From Sideroxydans lithotrophicus (lineage in GTDB: Bacteria > Pseudomonadota > Gammaproteobacteria > Burkholderiales > Sulfuriferulaceae), in contig DZDB01000029.1 of the NCBI GenBank assembly GCA_022736605.1, positions 10,673-17,055 of the forward strand: a stretch of 6,383 nucleotides of DNA, in the 5' to 3' direction. This document shows, in pieces, positions 1 to 6,200 of the stretch. The notes beneath the pieces were generated by a model. The model ran no database searches. It saw nothing but the letters and a program-made list of their open reading frames with translations, and had not been told where the DNA came from. Both the position numbers and the translations under genes were made by a program. How positions within the stretch are numbered: the first letter of the stretch is position 1; each line of letters starts with the position of its first letter.

Positions 1-112
1 CCGCGTAAACGCGATGCAGTGCAATCATGATCGGCATCAACGCGCCGTCGTAATTACACGCCCAGTATTTGCAGTGCATCGCTACCGGGTCGGTCAGATC
101 ATCAGGTTGCAC
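1..112 (-). CDS. Possible leftward gene, 5' end only, unrecognised product
   Basis: The minus strand is open from a TAA at 133-131 to the window edge, about 43 codons. The best start is a GTG at 112-110, with a weak AAGG about 11 bases upstream. The first residues read MQPDDLTDPVAMHCKYW, followed by ACNYDGALMPIMIALHRVYA, then the window ends. The composition looks protein-like, with several Cys, His and aromatic residues, but I do not recognise the family and no domain can be named from 37 residues. It would be transcribed divergently from the efflux operon. The start does not resemble a TetR, MarR or LysR regulator, so I do not call it the pump's regulator. The short open stretch could also be chance or the remnant of a broken gene. 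Confidence 0.35.
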   Translation of the reverse strand, partial: MQPDDLTDPVAMHCKYWACNYDGALMPIMIALHRVYA

Positions 113-143
113 GGTGAAGTTCGCCTTAAATTAAACTGACATA

Positions 144-172
144 ATTATCTTGCAAGATTGATAAATGAGCAA
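144..172 (-). promoter_or_regulatory. Candidate divergent promoter for the leftward gene
   Basis: On the minus strand a TTGCTC (172-167) and a GATAAT (149-144) lie 17 bases apart. The -10 is good (5 of 6) and the -35 weak (3 of 6). It overlaps the rightward promoter almost completely, so the two would compete for polymerase or share one control site. Support depends on the leftward gene being real. Confidence 0.28.
147..158. promoter_or_regulatory. Perfect 12-bp palindrome over the -35 box, candidate operator
   Basis: ATCTTGCAAGAT is a perfect dyad covering the rightward -35 box and lying inside the spacer of the opposing promoter. An outer, slightly asymmetric TTATC/GATAA pair (145-149, 160-164) extends it. 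A dyad in this place is typical of a binding site for a dimeric repressor, as is common for RND efflux operons. The regulator is not in the window and the site matches no motif I can name, so its role is inferred. Confidence 0.3.
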
Positions 173-178
173 TATGAT
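150..178 (+). promoter_or_regulatory. Sigma70-like promoter for the efflux operon
   Basis: The -35 box is TTGCAA (150-155, 4 of 6 consensus) and the -10 box is TATGAT (173-178, 5 of 6), separated by exactly 17 bases in an AT-rich stretch. Transcription would start near 184-186, leaving a leader of about 100 bases before the ATG at 282. The leader has two small inverted repeats (187-200 and 194-209). This is the best promoter match I found upstream of the operon. No promoter-like sequence is evident between the three genes, so all three are probably transcribed from here. Confidence 0.5.
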
Positions 179-268
179 TCGCAAACCATGCTTAGGCATG
201 CAATTGCCTGCCTTTTGATAAATGGTGATGAATGCCAAACCCTCAAGTGAGCCGGGCCGATTTTTTTC

Positions 269-284
269 AGGGAAGCGTGCCATG
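269..284 (+). promoter_or_regulatory. Ribosome binding site and original ATG of the outer-membrane factor gene
   Basis: AGGGAAG at 269-275 is followed six bases later by ATG at 282-284. This is a far better initiation signal than at the in-frame ATG at 222 (no purine-rich stretch upstream), or at GTG 552, GTG 564 or ATG 597 (weak or none). The following codons read MSYRKNPAAL, a positively charged n-region as expected at the start of a lipoprotein signal peptide. The inserted element begins immediately after. Confidence 0.6.
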
Positions 285-2030
285 TCGTATCGTAAAAATC
301 CTGCGGCTTTAAGTGTACTGTTTCACGCTAAACGGCGCTTACAGCGCACCCCTGCTGGGTCAGCTGCAAGGCGCGGTTGCGCCGCCATAGCCATTCTATG
401 GCAAGTAGACGCAACGCCGCAGATGACCCAGCAGGGGTGCGCCCGCAGGGAGCCACCCAAAAACGTCCTGCCCGCGTTGCGGTGCTTGGCAAGGGAATGG
501 CCATTGCCTGCGCCCCGCGCCTTGTCAGGCCGTTTTTGGGCGGCTCTGAAAGTGCCGTTTAGTGTGAAACAGTACACTAGTCGCCCTGCTGTTTTGATGC
601 TGGCGCTGACCGCACTGGCGGGCTGTACCACCGTGGGGCCGGATTTCAAACAGCCCGTTGCGCCGAATGTCTCGGGCTATACCGCGCAAGCCTTGCCTGC
701 GCAAACCGCCGCAACCGATGGCATGGCGCTGGGGGGTAGTCAGCGTTTTGTCCCGGGTCAAACAGTCTCTGCGCAGTGGTGGCAGAATTTTGGTTCTGCG
801 CGTTTGAATGCGTTGATCGAACAGGGTTTGCAGGCCAGCCCGACGCTGCTTGCCGCGCAGGCGACCTTGCGCCAGGCGCAGCAGAGCTATGCCGCGCAGG
901 CCGGTTCCAGCCTGTATCCGCAGGTGGATGCCGACCTCGGTGCCAAACGTCAGCGCACCAACAATTCCAGCTTTGGCCAGACCGGCGGCGAGCACATCTT
1001 CAATCTGTACAACGCCGGTGTAACGGTCAGCTATAACTTTGATCTGTTCGGCGGCAACCGGCGCGCGCTCGAAGCGCTGGCAGCGCAGGCTGATTATCAG
1101 CGTTACCAGCTTGAAGGTGCGCGCCAGACGCTGGCGGCCAACATCGTTACTGCTGCCATGGCGCAGGCGCAGTACGCTGCGCAGATCAAAGCCACCGAAG
1201 GCATCCTGGCGGCGCAGCAGTCGCAGGTCGATATTGCGCACAAGCGCTTCGAGCTCGGCGCGATTGCGCGCGGCGACGAGTTGTCGCTGCTGACCCAGCT
1301 GGAGCAGACCCGCGCCAGCCTGCCGCCGTTGCGCAACCAGTTGCAGCAAACCAACCACCTGCTGGCGGTGCTGGTGGGCGAGGCACCGGGCGCGGTGCAA
1401 TTGCCGCAGTTCACGCTGAATGATTTCACCTTGCCCGCCGAGGTGCCGCTGCTGGTGCCGTCCGAACTGGTGCGCCAGCGGCCCGACATTCAGGCGTCCG
1501 AAGCCTTGCTGCGCGCGGCCAACGCCGAATACGGCGTGGCGATTTCCAAGGCGTATCCGCAGATTAACCTGTCGGCCACGCTGGGCGCGTCGGCGCTCAC
1601 CACGTCCAGCCTGTTCGGACCGGGGACGCTGGTGTGGAGTCTGGCCAGCCAGCTGGCGCAGCCGCTGTTCAACGGCGGTTTGAAAGCCGGGGTCAATTCC
1701 GCGCAGGCGAGTTTTGACGCTGCTTCCGCCAATTATCAGCAAACCGTGTTGCAGGGTCTGCGCAACGTCGCCGACGTATTGCGTGCGCTCGACAATGGCG
1801 CCGAAACCCTGCAGGCGCAAGCCGCCGCCAATAGTGCTGCCGAAGCATCGCTCAAGCTGGTGCAGCAGCAATATCTGCTGGGCGGCCTGAGTTATCTGCA
1901 ACTGCTTACCGCGCAGCAACAGGCGCAACAAACCCGCGTCAATCTGATTGCCGCGCAGTCGCAGCGCCTGACCGATACCGCCGCGCTGTATCAGGCGATG
2001 GGCGGCGGCTGGCGTACCGCCCAGAAATAG
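282..2030 (+). CDS. RND efflux outer-membrane factor lipoprotein, NodT/OprM family, 5' end split by an inserted element
   Basis: This is the outer-membrane channel of a tripartite efflux pump: a trimeric beta-barrel with a long periplasmic alpha-helical tunnel. NodT-family signatures are a lipobox LAGC (Cys codon 624-626) followed by TTVGPDF, QWWQNFGS at about 774-797, DLFGGNRR from 1041, RPDIQASEALLRAANAEYG from 1479, and two OEP repeats rich in Ala/Gln heptads. Starting at ATG 282 gives 582 residues, about 90 more than the usual 460-500, and the excess is the 89-codon element at 312-578. The gene without the element would begin MSYRKNPAAL joined directly, in frame, to SRPAVLMLALTALAGC: a normal 25-residue lipoprotein signal with Cys at 26. 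With the element present the Cys lies at residue 115. Restart at GTG 564 (488 residues, Cys at 21) or GTG 552 would restore an N-terminal signal. An upstream in-frame ATG at 222 has no ribosome binding site. The family call is firm; the working start is uncertain. Confidence 0.9.
   Translation: MSYRKNPAALSVLFHAKRRLQRTPAGSAARRGCAAIAILWQVDATPQMTQQGCARREPPKNVLPALRCLAREWPLPAPRALSGRFWAALKVPFSVKQYTSRPAVLMLALTALAGCTTVGPDFKQPVAPNVSGYTAQALPAQTAATDGMALGGSQRFVPGQTVSAQWWQNFGSARLNALIEQGLQASPTLLAAQATLRQAQQSYAAQAGSSLYPQVDADLGAKRQRTNNSSFGQTGGEHIFNLYNAGVTVSYNFDLFGGNRRALEALAAQADYQRYQLEGARQTLAANIVTAAMAQAQYAAQIKATEGILAAQQSQVDIAHKRFELGAIARGDELSLLTQLEQTRASLPPLRNQLQQTNHLLAVLVGEAPGAVQLPQFTLNDFTLPAEVPLLVPSELVRQRPDIQASEALLRAANAEYGVAISKAYPQINLSATLGASALTTSSLFGPGTLVWSLASQLAQPLFNGGLKAGVNSAQASFDAASANYQQTVLQGLRNVADVLRALDNGAETLQAQAAANSAAEASLKLVQQQYLLGGLSYLQLLTAQQQAQQTRVNLIAAQSQRLTDTAALYQAMGGGWRTAQK
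312..340 (+). repeat. Left terminal inverted repeat of the element
   Basis: The 29 bases starting AGTGTACTGTTTCAC are the reverse complement of 550-578 except at two positions (327 and 337). Both differences are G versus A, which become G-U pairs in the + strand transcript, so the RNA stem stays unbroken. Confidence 0.85.
344..442. repeat. Hairpin 1 inside the element
   Basis: GCGCACCCCTGCTGGGTCA (344-362) is a perfect 19-bp inverted match to 424-442. The pairing continues imperfectly inward through GCTGC/GCAGA and ends in a perfect 7-bp apical stem, GCCATAG (384-390) with CTATGGC (396-402), around the five-base loop CCATT. The whole arm is about 99 nt. It would form a very stable structure in RNA or a cruciform arm in DNA. 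Confidence 0.8.
451..545. repeat. Hairpin 2 inside the element, diverged inverted copy of hairpin 1
   Basis: AGCCACCCAAAAACGTCCTG (451-470) pairs with 526-545 at 18 of 20 positions. The inner part has GGCAA (488-492) facing TTGCC (504-508) around a palindromic AATGGCCATT. Read on the minus strand, this arm resembles hairpin 1: both contain CAAGGCGCGG (367-376 +; 524-515 -), followed by a similar stretch ending in GCCATTC, then a shared CGCAACGC. Confidence 0.72.
550..578 (-). repeat. Right terminal inverted repeat, carrying candidate GTG restarts
   Basis: This is the inverted partner of 312-340. Its + strand contains in-frame GTG codons at 552 and 564. The second opens VKQYTSRPAVLMLALTALAG before the lipobox Cys. 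The charged n-region residue (Lys) of such a signal peptide would be encoded by the mobile element itself. Confidence 0.85.
564..626 (+). other. Segment encoding a possible rebuilt lipoprotein signal peptide (GTG restart)
   Basis: From GTG 564 the reading frame gives a 20-residue signal peptide: Lys2 and Arg7 in the n-region, a hydrophobic core VLMLALTAL, then LAG before Cys21. That is a standard type II signal. The only ribosome-binding-like sequence is a weak GAAAG at 548-552, eleven bases upstream, so initiation here is uncertain. Initiation at GTG 552 would add four residues (25-residue precursor to the Cys). ATG 597 would leave a signal peptide with no positive charge and is unlikely. 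Confidence 0.4.
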
Positions 2031-2084
2031 CCCGCCCAGCGCAAGACTGCGTGGCACACAGACAATTTAAACCATCAAGAAAAC

Positions 2085-2097
2085 GGAGTCCGTTATG
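2085..2097 (+). promoter_or_regulatory. Ribosome binding site of the adaptor gene
   Basis: GGAG at 2085-2088 lies six bases before ATG 2095 and fixes the adaptor start. The site sits in a perfect small dyad, AACGGA-G-TCCGTT (2082-2094). Its one-base centre cannot form a tight hairpin as it stands, so sequestration is doubtful. Confidence 0.65.
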
Positions 2098-3237
2098 ACC
2101 AAAGGTACAAGCAAGCGCATGATTATCATGCTGCTGATCGCCGCACTGGTGTTCGGCCTGATCTACGGCTTTCAGCTATTCCGTAATTCGATGATCGAGA
2201 AAGCCATCCGTGGGCAGGGCGTACCGCCGCAGGCGGTGTCCACCATCGTGGCGCAGATGCAGACCTGGCAGCCGACCGTTGAAGTGGTCGGCAACCTGCG
2301 CGCCTCCAGCGGCGCCAATCTGTCGGCAGAAGTCAGCGGCATCGTATCGGCCATTCATTTTGAATCCGGTGCCAAGGTCAAGGCCGGACAGGTGCTGGTC
2401 GAACTCAACGCGGCACCGCAAATCGCCCAGCTGGCGCAACTCAAGGCTGCGGCCGCGCTCGCACAGCAGACCTATCAGCGTGATCTGGCGCAACTCAAGG
2501 TGCAGCCACTCAGTCAGGCGGCGGTCGATATCGACGCGGCGAATTTGAAAAGTGCGCAGGCGCAAGTGGCGGCGCAGCAAGCGGTCATCGCACAGAAAAA
2601 CATCCGCGCGCCGTTTTCCGGGCGTCTGGGAATTCGGCAGGTTGACCTCGGCCAGTACGTCGGCCCCGGCACCGCGCTGGTTAACCTGCAAAAGCTCGAT
2701 CCGATGTACCTCGATTTCACCGTGCCGCAGACGCAGATTGACCTGATCCGGGTCGGTGAAACCATCAAGGCGCGCAGCAATTCGCTGCCGGGCAAAACCT
2801 TCAGCGGCAAGATCGAAGCGATTGAACCGCAGGTCGATACCGCGACGCGCACGCTCAAGGTGCGTGCGCGCTTTGCCAACCCGCACGGAGAGCTGGTGCC
2901 GGGCGTGTTTGCCACGGCGCGGGTGGGCAATGGCAGTGCACAGCAATACATTACCCTGCCGAGTACCGCCGTGGCCTATAACCCCTACGGCAGCACGGTA
3001 TTCATTGTCAGCAATACCGGCAAGGGCAAGGATGGCAAGCCGCTGTTGACGGTAAAGCAGCGCTTCATCACCACTGGCCCAACGCGCGGCGATCAGGTGG
3101 CCGTGCTCAAGGGCGTCGCCACGGGCGAGACAGTGGTCACCGCCGGTCAGCTCAAGCTGCATAACGATGCGCCCGTGTTCGTCAACAACAGCATCCAGCC
3201 TTCGAACAATCCCGATCCCAAGGTGAAAGACGAATGA
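2095..3237 (+). CDS. RND efflux periplasmic adaptor (membrane fusion protein), HlyD/AcrA family
   Basis: This 380-residue adaptor links the inner-membrane pump to the outer-membrane channel. Residues 9-29 are a hydrophobic segment after a basic start (KGTSKR). There is no lipobox Cys, so it is probably held in the inner membrane by an uncleaved helix, unlike lipidated AcrA or MexA. The barrel-sandwich (lipoyl-like) halves are at about 66-105 (VSGIVSAIHFESGAKVKAGQ) and about 168-200 (IRAPFSGRLGIRQVDLGQYV). They are separated by a short Ala/Gln-rich coiled-coil hairpin of roughly 60 residues. The beta-barrel domain follows at about 205-285, including the family-typical DTATRTLKVRARF, then the membrane-proximal domain to about 365 and a polar tail. 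The overall pattern resembles MexH-type adaptors. It lies 64 bp after the channel gene and its stop overlaps the pump start, which implies translational coupling. It looks intact and of normal length. The substrate is unknown. Confidence 0.93.
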   Translation: MTKGTSKRMIIMLLIAALVFGLIYGFQLFRNSMIEKAIRGQGVPPQAVSTIVAQMQTWQPTVEVVGNLRASSGANLSAEVSGIVSAIHFESGAKVKAGQVLVELNAAPQIAQLAQLKAAAALAQQTYQRDLAQLKVQPLSQAAVDIDAANLKSAQAQVAAQQAVIAQKNIRAPFSGRLGIRQVDLGQYVGPGTALVNLQKLDPMYLDFTVPQTQIDLIRVGETIKARSNSLPGKTFSGKIEAIEPQVDTATRTLKVRARFANPHGELVPGVFATARVGNGSAQQYITLPSTAVAYNPYGSTVFIVSNTGKGKDGKPLLTVKQRFITTGPTRGDQVAVLKGVATGETVVTAGQLKLHNDAPVFVNNSIQPSNNPDPKVKDE

Positions 3238-6200
3238 GTACAGCCACGACCTCACTGCGCAAATTCACCGACATTTTCGTCGAACGGCCAGTTCTGGCCA
3301 CGGTTATCAGCCTGGTCATTCTGGTGCTGGGGCTGCGCTCGCTCGGACTGCTGCCGATTCTGCAATTTCCTTATACACAGAATGCCGTGGTCACGGTGAG
3401 CACCGCGTATCCCGGTGCCGACGCCAATCTGGTGGCGAGTTTCATCACCACACCGCTGGAAAACGCGGTGGCGCAGGCCAACGGCATCGACTACATGACG
3501 TCCAGCAGCGTGCAGGGCGTCAGTACCATTACCGCCAACCTGCGCCTGAACTATGAACCGGACAAGGCGCTGACCGAGATCAACACCAAGGTCAACGCGG
3601 TGCTCAACCAGTTGCCGCCGCAGGCGCAAAAGCCGACCCTGTCGGTGAGTATCGGCCAGACCATCGACGCCATGTACATCGGCTTTTACAGTGACGTGCT
3701 GCAGCCCAATCAGGTGACCGATTATCTGGTGCGTTCGGTGCAGCCCAAACTACAGGCGATCGACGGCGTACAGACGGCTGAACTGCTCGGCGCCAAGAAT
3801 TTTGCGCTGCGTGCCTGGCTCGATCCGCAAAAGCTTGCGGCGGTCGGCCTGACTGCGGCTGACGTCCATAGCGCACTGTCGGCAAACAATTTTCTCTCGT
3901 CCAGCGGCCAGTCCAAAGGCCAGATGGTGCAGATCAACCTGAACGCGTCGACTGCGCTGAATTCGGTCGAGTCGTTCAAGCAGATGGTCATCAAGCAGCA
4001 GAATGGCGCCGTGGTGCGGTTGCAAGACGTGGCCAATGTCACGCTCGGTGCGGACGACTACGATACCAGCGTGTCGTTCGATGGCAAAAAAGCGGTCTAT
4101 ATCGGTATCCAGGTCGCACCGGGTGCCAATCTGCTCGACGTGGTCAAGCGTGTGCGTGCGGTGATGCCGGGCATTGAAGCGCAATTGCCGCAAGGGCTGA
4201 ACGCCAACATCGTGTATGACTCGACCAAGTTCGTGAATTCGTCGATTGATGAAGTGGTGAAAACCCTGGTCGAGGCGATACTGATCGTCACTGTCGTGGT
4301 GTTCGTGTTCCTCGGTTCGCTGCGTTCGGTGCTGATCCCGATCATCGCGATTCCGCTGTCGCTGATCGGCAGCTTTACCGTGATGCTGGCGCTTGGCTAT
4401 TCGATCAATCTGCTGACGTTGCTGGCGCTGGTGCTCGCCATCGGGCTGGTGGTGGACGATGCGATTATCGTGGTCGAAAACGTCAGCCGACATCTTGAGG
4501 AAGGATTGACGCCAACCGCCGCCGCGATTCAGGCGGCGCGTGAACTGGCCAACCCGATCATCGCCATGACCATCGTGCTGGTCGCGGTGTATTTGCCGAT
4601 CGGCTTCATGAGTGGTCTGACCGGCGCGCTGTTCACCGAATTCGCGTTTACTTTGGTGGCTGCGGTGACCATGTCGGCGATCATCGCGCTGACCCTGTCG
4701 CCAATGATGTCGGCCAGGCTGCTGCGCGCGCCCAAACGCGAGGGCGGCAACTGGCAAGACCATCTGGTGATCTGGCTCGACGAGAAATTCGAGCGCCTGC
4801 ACCTGCGTTATCAGCGCAGCCTGAATGGCGTGCTCAACTATCTGGCGGTGATCGCGGTGTTTGCCGTGGTGGTGCTGGGCGGGATTTATTTCCTCTACAG
4901 CACGTCGATGACCGAGCTGGCGCCGCAGGAAGACCAGGGCGTGCTGATTGCCGCGTCGTTCAGCGCGCCGACGGCGACCCTGCAACAACGCGAGGATTAT
5001 GGCCACCAGATCTACAAGATTTTTGCCGGCTATCCTGAAACCGGGCATGTGTTCCAGCTCAATACGCCGACCCAGGTCATCAGCGGCATGGTGCTGAAAC
5101 CGTGGGACGAGCGCACCAAAACGACCAACCAGCTGCAACCCGAGGTACAGAAACAGCTGGGGCAAATCGCCGGCACGCAGAACGCCATCTTCCAGCCGCC
5201 ACCTTTGCCGGGCGCGCGCGGCTTGCCGATCCAGTTCGTGATTACCACCACCGAGCCGTTCTCGCAGCTCTACGATGTGTCGCAGAAATTTTTGCAGGAC
5301 GCGCAGAAATCCGGCGATTTCATCTTTCTGCAATCCGATTTGCGTATCGATTTGCCGCAGACCACCGTGGTCATCGACCGCAATCTGGCCGCGCAGATCG
5401 GGCTCAATATGCAGGACATCGGCTCGGCGCTGTCGGCCATGCTGGGCGGCGGTTATGTGAACTATTTCGAGTTCAGTGGCCGTTCGTACAAGGTGATCCC
5501 GCAGGTCGAGCAGAAATTCCGCCTCAACGCCGACCAGCTCAAGCAGTATTACCTGAAGGCGTCGAACGGCCAGATGGTGCCGCTGTCGACCGTGGCGCAC
5601 CTGGAAACCAAAACCCAGCCGGAGACCATCAACCACTTCCAGCAGCAGAACATGGCGACGATACAGGGCGTGGCGTTCCCCGGCATTTCACAGGGACAGG
5701 CGCTGGGCGAGCTCAAAGCCCTGGCAGAAAAAACCTTGCCGCAGGGCTACAGTTATGACTACGCGGGCGCATCGCGCCAGTTCATCCAGGAATCGGGTGG
5801 GCTGGTGCTGACGTTCTTCTTCGCCATCGTGATTATTTTCCTCGCGCTGGCGGCGCAGTTCGAAAGCTTCCGCGACCCGGTCATCATCCTGGTGTCGGTG
5901 CCGATGTCGATTGCCGGTGCGCTGATTTTCATCAACCTCGGCATCGGCCACGCCACGCTCAATATCTACACCGAAGTTGGCCTGGTGACGCTGATCGGGC
6001 TGGTGTCCAAGCACGGTATTCTGATTGTGGAATTCGCCAACAACCTGCAACGCGCTGGCGCCACCAAGCGTGACGCCATCATCAAGGCGGCCGGCCTGCG
6101 CCTGCGGCCGATTCTGATGACCACGGCGTCGATGGTGCTGGGCGTGGTGCCACTGCTGACCGCCAGCGGCGCCGGTGCGGTGAGCCGCTTCAACCTCGGG

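Larger units (their letters stand above)
312..578. mobile_element. MITE-like palindromic element, 267 bp, non-coding
   Basis: The stretch is bounded by 29-bp terminal inverted repeats matching at 27 of 29 positions and is filled by two large hairpins (344-442 and 451-545). It has no transposase and is the size of a miniature inverted-repeat element mobilised in trans. TA dinucleotides flank it at 310-311 and 578-579 but are offset by one base from the symmetric ends, so no target duplication is proven. The element is 89 codons long and free of stops in the host gene's frame, so it does not break that frame. Its peptide reading (Arg/Ala/Pro-rich, no domain) looks like translated non-coding sequence. 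I cannot name the family. Copies elsewhere in the genome would settle mobility. Confidence 0.72.

Noticed and set aside
187..209. Small inverted repeats in the operon leader (CATGC/GCATG and AGGCA/TGCCT)
   Set aside because: The stems are only 5 bp, mutually exclusive, and far from the start codon. They do not resemble a known riboswitch or attenuator, and no leader peptide is evident.
222..281. Upstream in-frame ATG at 222 as the start of the outer-membrane factor
   Set aside because: There is no purine-rich ribosome binding sequence before it. The ATG at 282 has AGGGAAG at ideal spacing, and codons 282-311 look like the real signal-peptide n-region.
550..578. Outward promoter in the right terminal repeat driving the downstream gene
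   Set aside because: TACACT (573-578) is a possible -10, but no acceptable -35 lies 16-18 bases upstream.
310..579. TA target-site duplication flanking the element
   Set aside because: The TA pairs at 310-311 and 578-579 are offset by one base relative to the symmetric repeat ends. Removing the element plus one TA would shift the reading frame, so the match is too short and inconsistent to claim.
323..649. 108-codon minus-strand frame across the inserted element
   Set aside because: It is the back-translation of the palindromic element plus a few codons of the host gene. The Arg/Ala-rich peptide has no domain, and its long open state follows from the element's composition.
525..2057. 510-codon open frame on the minus strand opposite the outer-membrane factor
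   Set aside because: It is a shadow frame caused by GC-rich third positions of the real gene. Its product is Arg/Gln/Leu-rich with no recognisable domain, and the + strand product matches NodT-family motifs throughout.
2176..3255. 359-codon open frame on the minus strand opposite the adaptor
   Set aside because: Same shadow pattern, with no domain and no plausible initiation signal.
3286..3299. GGCCA-gttc-TGGCC inverted repeat near the start of the pump gene
   Set aside because: A five-base stem within conserved coding sequence is expected by chance in GC-rich DNA. The codons encode the usual ERPVLAT motif.
3750..5636. 628-codon open frame on the minus strand opposite the RND pump
   Set aside because: The product is dominated by His, Arg, Gln and Asp repeats typical of antisense translation of a GC-rich gene. 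The + strand carries a complete, motif-perfect RND transporter.
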